Shown here: positions 32,602 to 40,626 of the stretch, in pieces
How positions within the stretch are numbered: the stretch's first letter is position 1
Layout: every line of letters starts with the position of its first letter
NCBI GenBank assembly: GCA_017307505.1
Contig: JAFKEE010000022.1
Location: forward strand, 186,001 to 250,000
DNA length: 64,000 bases
Direction: 5' to 3'
Source of the DNA: Acidobacteriota bacterium
GTDB taxonomy: Bacteria; Acidobacteriota; Terriglobia; Bryobacterales; Bryobacteraceae
The notes under the pieces: generated by a model
What the model saw: the letters and a program-made list of their open reading frames with translations, nothing else
Told to the model about the DNA's origin: nothing
Databases searched by the model: none
Translations under genes and position numbers: made by a program

Positions 32602-35355
32602 ATGAGTCGAAAACAGAATGGATCCGATTCCGGTCGACGGGGCTTTCTGAAGACGGTGGCCCTGGGGGCCGCGGCGGTACCGGCGGCGGGACAGACGGCG
32701 GCCGGGCAGGCTCCGGCAGCCGCAACAGCCGCCCCGGCGGTTCCGGCACCGGCTGCTGCCGCCAGCGCCTTCGAATACCCGCGCTCGTTTCGCGGCAGGC
32801 AACTGGCCACCATCGCTTTTCCTCTAGGCGGTGTGGGCGCCGGCAGTGTGAGCCTGGGCGGCCGGGGCCAACTGCGCGATTGGGAGATCTTCAACCGGCC
32901 CGAGAAGGGGCGCCTGCTCAACTACACGTTCCCGAGCATCTGGGCCCAGGCCGGGTCGGGCAAGCCGGTGGCGCGTGTCCTGGAGGCCCGGCTCCTCTCG
33001 CCCTACCAGGTGGGCCGCGGCCTGGATCCCGCGCAGGTCTCGGGCCTGACGCGCCTGGAGGACGCCAGGTTCACGGGCGAGTTTCCCATGGCGGGCATCG
33101 AGTTTCGAGACAGGACGCTGCCCGTGAAAGTGAAGCTGGAAGCGTTCACGCCTTTCATTCCGCTGGAGCCCGATGATTCGGGACTGCCCGTGGCCATCCT
33201 GCGGTACAAGGTGACGAACCCGGGCAAGGTGGCGGCGAAGGTCTCCATCGCGTACTCCCTCGACAATCCAGTCGGCTTGAACCCGCGGGTGCGCCCCGAA
33301 CGCGGGCGGGCTGCGGAGCAGGCGCGCACGAACGAGTTCCGTTCAGGCGATGGCCTGCAGGGCCTCATGATGACCGATGCCAAAGCCCAGGCGGGCGCGC
33401 CCATGACGGGCTCCGTGGCCCTCTGCCTCCTGAACGCGGGTGACGGCAAGGTCACTCATCTGCGCGGCTGGCAGAAGGCGAAGTGGTGGGCCAGCCCGCT
33501 GCTGTTCTGGGACGATTTCTCGGACGACGGGCAACTGGGGCCGGAACCGGAGTCGCGGAATACGGTCGGTTCGCTCTGTCTGCAGCGGACCATTGCTCCG
33601 GGTGCAGAGGCCGATTTCACTTTTCTGCTGGCCTGGCATTTTCCCAACCGGACTCCGGCCTGGTGCGGCTGGGTGGCTCCGCAGGGCGATGAGAACGTGG
33701 TGATGGGCAACTACTATGCGCAGCGTTTCGCTGATGCCTGGAAGGTGGCCGAGTACACGGCCTCTCATCTCGAACCCTTGGAGAAACGGACCCGGGCCTT
33801 CACGGCGGCCATTCGCGCGTCCACACTGCCTGCCGCGGTGAAGGATGCGGCCACGGCCAATCTCTCCACCATGGTGACCAACACCTGCTTCCGCACCGCC
33901 GATGGGAAGTTTCGCGGGTTCGAAGGCATCGATGATGAGCGCGGCTGCTGTTTTGGCAACTGTACGCACGTCTGGAACTATGAGGTGGCCACGCAGCACC
34001 TGTTCCCGTCGCTGGCGCGCTCCATGCGGGAGTCCGCTTTCGAATTGGGGGCGGCGATGGAGGGTGTGATCCCCATTCGCCTGATGATTCCTGAGAAGAA
34101 GCAGCATTCGGGCACGACCGCGGCCGACGGCACCATGGGGCAGATCATCAAGGCCTACCTCGACTGGCGGCTGTCTGGCGACAATGCCTGGCTGCAAAGC
34201 ATGTGGCCGAATATCAAGCGGGCCATGGAATTCGCCTGGGTGGAAGGCGGCTGGGACGGCGATCGCGACGGCGTGGCCGAAGGGGTCCAGCACAACACCT
34301 ACGACGTCGAATTCTATGGGCCGAATCCGATGTGCGGAGCGTATTACCTCGGCGGCCTGCGCGCCTGCGAGGAGATGGCTCGCGCTACTGGCGACACGGC
34401 GTTTGCCCAGCAGTGCGCCGGCCTGTTCAAGAGCGGCAGCCGCTGGATCGATGCGAATCTCTTCAACGGCCAGCACTACATCCAGAAGATTCAGGGGATC
34501 CCGACGGCGAAGATCGCCAAACCGCTGCGCTCCACTGGTGGGGCCGAGGATCCGGAACATCCTGACTTCCAGTTGGGGGAAGGCTGCCTCACTGACCAGT
34601 TGATTGGCCAGTATCTGGCGGATCTGGCCGGCCTCGGCCCGCTACTCGACCCGGCCCACATCCGCAAGACCCTGGAAAGCATCTACCGCTACAACCATCG
34701 CTCCACCCTCACCAATCACGATTCGGTGGAGCGGATCTACGCCCTCAACGACGAAGCCGCGGTGCTGATCTGCGATTACGCCGCCGGCAAGCGGCCGCGC
34801 ATCCCATTCCCCTATGCTTCGGAGGCGTGGACCGGGATCGAGTATCTCTTCGGGACTCAGCTCATCGCCGCCGGAATGGTGCGCGAAGGCACTCAGTGTT
34901 TTGAAGATGTGCGCCGGCGGTACGACGGCGAGAAGCGCAACCCGTGGGACGAGATCGAGTGCGGCCACCACTATGCCCGGGCCATGTCGGCTTGGTCTGG
35001 GGTGCTGGCGCTGACGGGCTTCGAGTATCACGGTGGAGCGGGCAGCCTCTCTGTCGCTCCTCGCATCCGGCCGGAGAACTTCACTTCGTTCTGGTCGACT
35101 GGCGGCGGGTGGGGCGTGTTCTCGCACTCCCTGAAGGGCGGGCGGACTCAACTGACGGTCTCTGTGACCGAAGGCAAGCTGTCGTGCCGGACGGTGGAAG
35201 TGTCAGGCGGAGCAGGTGCCGGCGGAGCATCTGCCGCCAGCATCGGAAACCGCAAGCTGGCCCATGAAGTGAAGCGGGAAGGGAAACGGGCTCGATTCGT
35301 CTTTGCCGAACCGCTGGAAATTGCGCATGGCGAGACCCTGACGCTCTCGGTCTAG
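32602..35355 (+). CDS. GH116-family glucosylceramidase-like glycoside hydrolase (GBA2 type)
   Basis: The ATG at 32602 (AGGAG about ten bases upstream) places a Tat signal at the N-terminus, GRRGFLKTVALGAAAV; an in-frame ATG at 32545 would add 19 residues before it. The 917-residue enzyme has the GH116 N-terminal beta domain (AFPLGGVGAGSVSLGGRG is split here as FPLGGVGAGSVS and LRDWEIFNRP) and a C-terminal (alpha/alpha)6 catalytic domain (DUF608) with GNCTHVWNYEVATQHLFP, VQHNTYDVEFYGPNPMCG, LGEGCLTDQLIGQYLADLAG and ECGHHYARAMS. GH116 members cleave beta-glucosides or beta-xylosides. A Tat leader means it folds in the cytoplasm and works in the periplasm. The C-terminal 80 residues form a beta cap (GGGWGVFSHSLKGG). 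Confidence 0.88.
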   Translation: MSRKQNGSDSGRRGFLKTVALGAAAVPAAGQTAAGQAPAAATAAPAVPAPAAAASAFEYPRSFRGRQLATIAFPLGGVGAGSVSLGGRGQLRDWEIFNRPEKGRLLNYTFPSIWAQAGSGKPVARVLEARLLSPYQVGRGLDPAQVSGLTRLEDARFTGEFPMAGIEFRDRTLPVKVKLEAFTPFIPLEPDDSGLPVAILRYKVTNPGKVAAKVSIAYSLDNPVGLNPRVRPERGRAAEQARTNEFRSGDGLQGLMMTDAKAQAGAPMTGSVALCLLNAGDGKVTHLRGWQKAKWWASPLLFWDDFSDDGQLGPEPESRNTVGSLCLQRTIAPGAEADFTFLLAWHFPNRTPAWCGWVAPQGDENVVMGNYYAQRFADAWKVAEYTASHLEPLEKRTRAFTAAIRASTLPAAVKDAATANLSTMVTNTCFRTADGKFRGFEGIDDERGCCFGNCTHVWNYEVATQHLFPSLARSMRESAFELGAAMEGVIPIRLMIPEKKQHSGTTAADGTMGQIIKAYLDWRLSGDNAWLQSMWPNIKRAMEFAWVEGGWDGDRDGVAEGVQHNTYDVEFYGPNPMCGAYYLGGLRACEEMARATGDTAFAQQCAGLFKSGSRWIDANLFNGQHYIQKIQGIPTAKIAKPLRSTGGAEDPEHPDFQLGEGCLTDQLIGQYLADLAGLGPLLDPAHIRKTLESIYRYNHRSTLTNHDSVERIYALNDEAAVLICDYAAGKRPRIPFPYASEAWTGIEYLFGTQLIAAGMVREGTQCFEDVRRRYDGEKRNPWDEIECGHHYARAMSAWSGVLALTGFEYHGGAGSLSVAPRIRPENFTSFWSTGGGWGVFSHSLKGGRTQLTVSVTEGKLSCRTVEVSGGAGAGGASAASIGNRKLAHEVKREGKRARFVFAEPLEIAHGETLTLSV

Positions 35356-35427
35356 GCGGTGGCCGCCTGGCCGGATAGTGCAGGGTCTGCCGGGTACCGG
35401 CATCTGACCCCATGACCGGTGCCCGCC

Positions 35428-35463
35428 GGAGGCGGAGGTTCCTCCCCTGGATCCTCCGCCTCC
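35428..35463. terminator. Bidirectional hairpin between convergent genes
   Basis: GGAGGCGGAGG (35428-35438) and CCTCCGCCTCC (35453-35463) form a perfect 11-bp stem with a 14-base loop, between the GH116 stop (35355) and the DinB stop (35504). AACAGTTTTC follows on the plus strand. It probably ends both transcripts. Confidence 0.7.
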
Positions 35464-35503
35464 AACAGTTTTCTCCACGGAGCGGCCAATATCGGACGCC
35501 GCA

Positions 35504-35977
35504 TCAGCGCGCCGCAATCGCCTCAATCTGCTGGAGGTGATTGTTGTCGTGCCCCGCCATGGTTTCGACCAGAACCCCAAACGACATCGTGCCTCTCTCG
35601 GGGTGCGTCAGCAGCTTCGAGAAGGCAGAGGCCGGGATCGACCGGATAAACGCCACGTTCCACTGCCGGACCGCGGTAAAGGTGGCCAGGGCGGCCTCCG
35701 TCGAATAAGGAGTGTAGGACGAAGCCCAGCGATCCTGGTCGAAGGGCTGGATGACGTGGTGGTCGTCCGAAACCGATTGCCGCAAACGAAAGGCGAAAAC
35801 AATCTCAGCGTCTGCGAGGTGGCAGAGGATCTCCCGGGCGCTCCATTTGCCCTCCGACGGCGCGGCGTTCGCGCGATCGGGTCCCAGTTTGGTGAACAAC
35901 TCCTGTAGCCGCGCGGGCGTCCTGGCAATGATTTCTTGCGGATCGCCCCCGCCTGTGAAGGAAGCATAGGGGTTCAT
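35504..35977 (-). CDS. DinB-like metal-binding protein
   Basis: The ATG at 35977 (NPYASFTGGGDP) gives a 157-residue four-helix bundle of the DinB/YfiT type. The three histidines expected to bind the metal are seen in ILCHLADAE (about residue 52) and in AGHDNNHLQQIE near the C-terminus (about residues 144 and 148). Bacterial members are thiol-dependent S-transferases or of unknown function; the name comes from a Bacillus DNA-damage gene. An in-frame extension to 36139 would overlap the divergent MarR gene and its operators and is rejected. Confidence 0.87.
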   Translation of the reverse strand: MNPYASFTGGGDPQEIIARTPARLQELFTKLGPDRANAAPSEGKWSAREILCHLADAEIVFAFRLRQSVSDDHHVIQPFDQDRWASSYTPYSTEAALATFTAVRQWNVAFIRSIPASAFSKLLTHPERGTMSFGVLVETMAGHDNNHLQQIEAIAAR

Positions 35978-36031
35978 AGGGGTCGAATGTAGCACACACC
36001 TGACAGTGGTGCTGAACTGCCTGAATCTTTT

Positions 36032-36058
36032 CTTGATATCAAGCATCTTTAAGTCAAG
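36032..36058. promoter_or_regulatory. Tandem MarR operator
   Basis: CTTGATATCAAG at 36032-36043 is a perfect 12-bp palindrome. A second, imperfect copy CTTTAAGTCAAG follows at 36047-36058, 15 bases centre to centre. The MarR gene starts at 36067, nine bases further, so MarR bound here would cover its own promoter or start. The palindrome form (CTTGA-N2-TCAAG) is typical of MarR-family sites such as those of the MhqR type. Confidence 0.8.
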
Positions 36059-36066
36059 AGAACGAG

Positions 36067-36534
36067 ATGCAGAACAGCAACCCAACCAATTCGAAAGCGC
36101 AGGCGGTTCACCTCTGGCTGGTCCTCTCGCGGGCGGCACATGTCATCGAAATGCACGCAGTGCGGAGCATCGAGTCGATGGGGATTGGAAAGAGCGATTT
36201 CGCCGTACTGGAGGCGCTGCTGCACAAGGGCCCGCTGCCGGTGAACCTGTTGGGCAGGAAGGTGCTGCTGACCAGCGGCTCCATTACGACCGCGGTAGAT
36301 CGCCTGGAAGAGCGCGGTTATGTCCAGCGCTGCAGTGACGCGAAGGACCGCCGCGCCCGCATCGTCTCGTTGACACAAGCGGGTACGGAGTTGGCGGAGA
36401 AACTCTTCGCCGCGCACGAGGAAGACATGGAATGCGCGGCCGCGGTGATCTCCGAAGAAGAGCAGGAGACGCTGATCCACCTGCTGCGCAAGCTGGGGCT
36501 GGGTGCTGGGGCGTTGCTGCGCTCGCCCTCTTAG
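36067..36534 (+). CDS. MarR-family transcriptional regulator
   Basis: The 155-residue protein has the winged-helix core of MarR: SDFAVLEALLHKGPLPVNLLG, VLLTSGSITTAVDRLEERG and YVQRCSDAKDRRARIVSLTQAG, flanked by dimerisation helices at both ends. Ligands of this family are often phenolic or quinone compounds. A perfect CTTGATATCAAG palindrome is nine bases upstream of the coding start region. The pirin gene lies 60 bases downstream on the same strand and is the probable target. Confidence 0.92.
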   Translation: MQNSNPTNSKAQAVHLWLVLSRAAHVIEMHAVRSIESMGIGKSDFAVLEALLHKGPLPVNLLGRKVLLTSGSITTAVDRLEERGYVQRCSDAKDRRARIVSLTQAGTELAEKLFAAHEEDMECAAAVISEEEQETLIHLLRKLGLGAGALLRSPS

Positions 36535-36594
36535 AGAGAGGCGGACTGCGCATCCCCTGCGAGCAACAGAGTGGCAAAAGAAATGAGGATGAAT

Positions 36595-37467
36595 ATGAGC
36601 GACTTCAAAAAACTGACTGGTGTCCATGGCTCCGGGTCCACCCACTGGGTTGGCGATGGTTTCCCGGTACGCAACCTGTTTCCTTCGAACGGTCTGAACG
36701 GGGAAGTGAGCCCGTTCCTGATGCTGGACTATGCCGGGCCTCGCCGGTTTGAGCCGGCGGATCGGCCGCGCGGCGTGGGCGAGCACCCGCACCGCGGATT
36801 TGAGACCGTGACCATCGCCTACCAGGGCTCGGTGGCGCACCGCGATTCCGCCGGCAACTCCGGCGTGATCGGACCGGGCGACGTCCAGTGGATGACCGCT
36901 GCTTCCGGCGTGGTCCACGAAGAGATGCACGAGGCCGAGTTCACGAAGAAGGGCGGCATCTTTGAGATGGTGCAGCTTTGGGTGAACCTGCCGGCCAAGG
37001 AGAAGATGTCGAAGCCGCGCTACCAGGGCATCGAGAATGCGCAGATCCCGGTGGTCGAGCTCGGCGAAGGTTCCGTCGCCCGCATCATCGCGGGTTCCTG
37101 GGCGGAAGCGAAGGGCGCCGCCCGGACCGTCACCCCGGTGGAACTGTTCGATCTCCGGCTGAAGGCGGGCGCCAAGGTCGAGATCCCGGTTCCCGAGGGC
37201 CACAATGCGGCGGTCGTGCTGTTGCGTGGAGCCGTGACCTTGAACGGCGAGAAGACCGTCAAGGGGGAGGCGCAGATCGCGACCTTCACCACGCGCGGGG
37301 GCCTGATCGGGGTGGAGGCCCTGGAAGACACTACCTTGTTGATCCTGGGCGGCGAGCCCATCAACGAGCCTGTGGCGAGCTACGGCCCGTTCGTGATGAA
37401 CACTCGCGAGCAGATCATGCAGGCGATTGAGGACTTCAACGCCGGCAGGATGGGGCGTCTGAGCTAA
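36595..37467 (+). CDS. Pirin-family protein
   Basis: The ATG at 36595 (AGGA six bases upstream) gives a 290-residue bicupin. The N-terminal cupin holds the metal ligands GEHPHRGFETVT and VAHRDSAG, and the second ligand set VVHEEMHEAE; the C-terminal cupin begins about residue 165 (LFDLRLKAGAKVEIPVPEG). Pirins bind iron and several act as quercetinases or redox-sensing transcription cofactors. Proximity to a MarR regulator is a recurrent arrangement for quinone- or flavonoid-responsive genes. GTG and ATG starts further upstream (36571, 36583) are possible. It ends in a terminator shared with the convergent NtrC-type gene. Confidence 0.9.
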   Translation: MSDFKKLTGVHGSGSTHWVGDGFPVRNLFPSNGLNGEVSPFLMLDYAGPRRFEPADRPRGVGEHPHRGFETVTIAYQGSVAHRDSAGNSGVIGPGDVQWMTAASGVVHEEMHEAEFTKKGGIFEMVQLWVNLPAKEKMSKPRYQGIENAQIPVVELGEGSVARIIAGSWAEAKGAARTVTPVELFDLRLKAGAKVEIPVPEGHNAAVVLLRGAVTLNGEKTVKGEAQIATFTTRGGLIGVEALEDTTLLILGGEPINEPVASYGPFVMNTREQIMQAIEDFNAGRMGRLS

Positions 37468-37479
37468 CGCCGCTGAGGG

Positions 37480-37511
37480 AAGGGGGCCGGCATTTGTGCC
37501 GGTCCCCTTTT
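37480..37511. terminator. Bidirectional Rho-independent terminator
   Basis: AAGGGGGCCGGC (37480-37491) and GCCGGTCCCCTT (37498-37509) pair with a single interruption around an ATTTGT loop, and TTTT follows on the plus strand. It ends the pirin transcript and abuts the stop of the convergent NtrC-type gene. Confidence 0.85.
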
Positions 37512-38863
37512 CAGTGCCCCTTGCGCAGTGCCTCAACCTCGATGCCCGCCTGCGCGCACTTCTTGTAAAGATGGCTGCGTTCCAGTCCCAGTGCTCGCGC
37601 GGTCTCGGTCATGTTGTATTGCTGGCGCTTCAGCTCCTGCAGGATGGTCTCCTTCTCAAAGGCGTCCATCCGGGCGGCCAGCGTTCCGGTTGCCGCTGCC
37701 GCTTCTCCCGAGTGAGGCAGGCAGAGGCGCACCGCCTCCTCATCCACCTCGCCCTCTGCCAGCAGCAGCGCCCGCTCTACGGCATTGCGAAGCTCGCGGA
37801 CGTTCCCCGGCCAGGAGTATCCTTCCAATGCCTGCAGTGCCCCGTGGGTGAAGCCTCGCGCGCGCCAGCCGTTCTGCCGGCTGATCTGCTCCGCCAGGTG
37901 CGCAACCAGCACCGGGATGTCGCCTTTGCGGTCGCGCAGCGGCGGCAGCTGCACGGGAATCACGTAGATCCGGTGGAAGAGATCCTGGCGGAAGCTACCC
38001 GCGCGAACCTGCTCTTCGAGGTTGCGATGGGTGGCCACGACGACACGCACGTCCACGCGCACCGTGCCGCTGGAGCCGATCCGTTCAATCTCGCCCTCCT
38101 CCAGCACCCGCAGGAACTTCGCCTGCATGACGGCCGGCATGTCGCCGATTTCATCCAGGAACAGGGTGCCCCCGTGAGCCTGTTCGAATTTACCCAGCTG
38201 GCGGGAGGTGGCTCCGGTGAACGAGCCCTTCTCGTGGCCGAACAGTTCCGACTCGATCAACTCCTGGGGCACGGCCGCACAGTTTAGGGTGATGAAGGGT
38301 CCGCCGCGGCGGTGGCTCTTCTCATGGACCGCGCGGGCGATGAGTTCCTTGCCGGTTCCGGTCTCCCCAAGAATGCAGACCCGCGATTCGCCGCTGGCCA
38401 CTCGTTCTATCTGGGTCATCACCCGCCGCATCGCATCGCTCTTCCAGACAATCTCGTGCCGGCCCACCCGTTGCCGTAGTTCGCGGTTCTCGGCTTCGAG
38501 GCGCGTCAGCTTGAGTGCGTTGTCGAGGGCCAACAGCAGGCGGTCGGTGGAAAGAGGCTTCTCCAGGAAGTCGAGTGCGCCGAGTTTCGTGGCTCTGACC
38601 GCCATGTCGACCGTCGCCTGGCCGGAGACCATGATCACCGGAGTGGAGATTCCCAGGCCCCGGATCTCCTCCAGCAGGGCAATGCCGTCCTTGTCCGGCA
38701 TCACGACATCCGAGAGGATCAAGTCGAAGACCTGCGTGCGCACACATTCCAGCGCGCGCTGCGCACTGTCGGCGAGTGTCGTTTGGTGGCCGGCCAGGCG
38801 AAAGGCGAGAGAGAGCGAAGCCAGGGTGTTGGCTTCGTCGTCGACAATCAGCAGGTGGCTCAC
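37511..38863 (-). CDS. NtrC-family sigma-54 activator (response regulator)
   Basis: The 450-residue protein has a receiver domain (phosphoacceptor D52 in LILSDVVMPD, K102 in LEKPLS), an AAA+ domain with Walker A GETGTGKE (166-173), GSFTGA (213-218) and LFLDEIGDM Walker B, a sensor region VRVVVATHRNLEEQV, and a C-terminal Fis-type helix-turn-helix (TETARALGLERSHLYKK). It should activate sigma-54 promoters when phosphorylated by the adjacent kinase. The sigma-54 contact loop reads GSFTGA where GAFTGA is canonical. Its GTG start overlaps the kinase stop (GTGA), so the pair is co-translated. No -24/-12 promoter was found in the operon, so target genes probably lie elsewhere. Confidence 0.94.
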   Translation of the reverse strand: MSHLLIVDDEANTLASLSLAFRLAGHQTTLADSAQRALECVRTQVFDLILSDVVMPDKDGIALLEEIRGLGISTPVIMVSGQATVDMAVRATKLGALDFLEKPLSTDRLLLALDNALKLTRLEAENRELRQRVGRHEIVWKSDAMRRVMTQIERVASGESRVCILGETGTGKELIARAVHEKSHRRGGPFITLNCAAVPQELIESELFGHEKGSFTGATSRQLGKFEQAHGGTLFLDEIGDMPAVMQAKFLRVLEEGEIERIGSSGTVRVDVRVVVATHRNLEEQVRAGSFRQDLFHRIYVIPVQLPPLRDRKGDIPVLVAHLAEQISRQNGWRARGFTHGALQALEGYSWPGNVRELRNAVERALLLAEGEVDEEAVRLCLPHSGEAAAATGTLAARMDAFEKETILQELKRQQYNMTETARALGLERSHLYKKCAQAGIEVEALRKGH

Positions 38864-40626
38864 TCGATCCTCCCGGCGGGTAATGTGATCAGGAAGCAGG
38901 CTCCTTTGCCTGGCTCGCTGGTCACGCTGATCTTACCCTGATGGTCGCTGACGACGCTTTGGACGATGGCCAGTCCCAGGCCGGTGCCGTGGCGCTTCGT
39001 CGTGTAGTACGGCGTGAACAGGCGCTCGCACTCCTCCTGCGTCAGGCCCTGGCCGCTATCCGCTACTTCCAGCGAGACGCTGTCACCCGCTCGGGCTGTC
39101 CGGATTCGGAGTGTCCCGCCTGCCGGCATCGCGTCCATCGCGTTCAACACCAGGTTCTTCAAGGCACGGCCCATCTGTTCCTGGTCGAGTTGCACCGGCA
39201 ACGGATCGGGGGAGAGTTGCAGTGCGAGCTCGATGGGCGCTGTGGTTCGCGCGGCAAACTGAGCCTCGAACAAATGAACGGCCCCCCGCACGACTTCGTT
39301 CAATTCGGCTGGTCCTTTCGTGGGCTGCGGCATCTTGGCGAAATCGCTGAAGCGGTCGACGATGCCTCGCAGATTGCCCAGTTCGGCGAGCAGCGTCGAG
39401 GTGCACTGCTCAAAGACCTCTTCGAACTGCTGCGGATGCTGGGCGCGCGCCTTGCGCAGGTTTTCCACCGTAATCTGCAGGGGAAAGAGCGGGTTCTTCA
39501 ACTCATGGGCCAGTCGCCGCGCCAGTTCGCGCCAGGCCGCGACCCGTTCCGCCTGAATGGCCCGGGCCCGCTGTTCCGAGAGCTGGACGGTCATGGCGTT
39601 GAACGACTCGGCCAGGTCGCCGATCTCGTCTCCTGGCGAGATGGTCACCTGGGCATTCAGGTCCCCGCCTGCTACCGCCTTCGCGCCCTCCGCCAGCAAT
39701 TTCACCGGCCGCGTCACGCGCTCTGTGGTCCAGAGCCCTGTGAGCAGCCCCAGCAGAATGCCCGAAGCGCCCACCAGCAGGCCGGTCCACAGGATGGAGC
39801 GCTGGAGGCGGATCTGCTCACGCAGGGAGGTGCCGATGAAGAGCACGCCCACCACCTTGCCGCCGCTCAGGAACGGCATCGCCTGCATGGCTTCGGCGCT
39901 CTCATTGGATGCGTCCCATTGGATGGTGGCATTGGCGGGCTTGCCGCTGTGTTCCACCTCGGACGCCAGTTGGGCCAGGCGGCCGCCCTGCGCCAGAGGC
40001 CCGTTTGCATCGAATACTTCCTGGTCCGACAGCCACAGCACGGCGCGCGTGCCCGGGCTTGCGCCGATGGAGGCCAGGAAGGAAGGGTTCAGGCGTTCCG
40101 CGCCCAGGACGAAGATCTTCTTCTCCCCAGCGTTCACCGTGCGAACCGCGGCCAGGGCCGCAGCGCTGCCTTCCTGGGTCGGTACACGCGTGAGGAATGG
40201 ATCCGGTGAGATCCGGCCATTCTCAGCGCCGGCCCAGTCGTTCTTATACCCGAAACGCGCCGGCCAGTGCGCTGACGAGAGGATGGAGAGGTCGGGCTGA
40301 ACTAGGTCCAGAAAGTCGAGACTCTGGGTCTCGGCCAGTGTGCGCGCGTCATTCAACAGCAGGGACAGGTCGGGCGACGGGCGGTTCGCCTCGATTGCAA
40401 CCCGCAGCGCCGTTTCTGACACGGCTGCCTTTTGGACCCGTGCCGCCACTTCCTGGCCGCGAGTCGAAAGGTCCTTCTGGAACTGGCGCAGGGCGGTCTG
40501 GCGCCGGTCCAGGTCCATGCGCTCGAACGTCAGGCGGGTCCACAGAGAAATAGCTCCGGTTGCGAGCGCAACACTCCCGGTGACGGTCAGCGATGTGATG
40601 AGCAGGAGCTTGGTGCGAAAGGTCAT
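38860..40626 (-). CDS. Sensor histidine kinase, periplasmic sensor type
   Basis: The 588-residue kinase has TM1 at the very start (KLLLITSLTVTGSVALATGA), a periplasmic sensor of about 250 residues (with KIFVLGAERLNPSFLASIGA and FIGTSLREQIRLQ), TM2 (LLVGASGILLGLLTGLW), a HAMP linker, and a kinase core: H box RRLAHELKNPLFPLQ, N box NLVLNAMDAMPAGG, G1 VADSGQGL, F/G2 TTKRHGTGLGLAIVQ. The ATG at 40626 is chosen since it starts at TM1 and overlaps the solute-binding gene stop as ATGA. It phosphorylates the NtrC-type regulator downstream. The periplasmic domain may read the state of the solute-binding protein encoded just upstream. Confidence 0.93.
   Translation of the reverse strand: MTFRTKLLLITSLTVTGSVALATGAISLWTRLTFERMDLDRRQTALRQFQKDLSTRGQEVAARVQKAAVSETALRVAIEANRPSPDLSLLLNDARTLAETQSLDFLDLVQPDLSILSSAHWPARFGYKNDWAGAENGRISPDPFLTRVPTQEGSAAALAAVRTVNAGEKKIFVLGAERLNPSFLASIGASPGTRAVLWLSDQEVFDANGPLAQGGRLAQLASEVEHSGKPANATIQWDASNESAEAMQAMPFLSGGKVVGVLFIGTSLREQIRLQRSILWTGLLVGASGILLGLLTGLWTTERVTRPVKLLAEGAKAVAGGDLNAQVTISPGDEIGDLAESFNAMTVQLSEQRARAIQAERVAAWRELARRLAHELKNPLFPLQITVENLRKARAQHPQQFEEVFEQCTSTLLAELGNLRGIVDRFSDFAKMPQPTKGPAELNEVVRGAVHLFEAQFAARTTAPIELALQLSPDPLPVQLDQEQMGRALKNLVLNAMDAMPAGGTLRIRTARAGDSVSLEVADSGQGLTQEECERLFTPYYTTKRHGTGLGLAIVQSVVSDHQGKISVTSEPGKGACFLITLPAGRIE

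Noticed and set aside
31141-32802. A 553-codon open frame on the minus strand
   Set aside because: It crosses the end of one supported gene and the start of another on the other strand, has no family resemblance and no ribosome-binding site.
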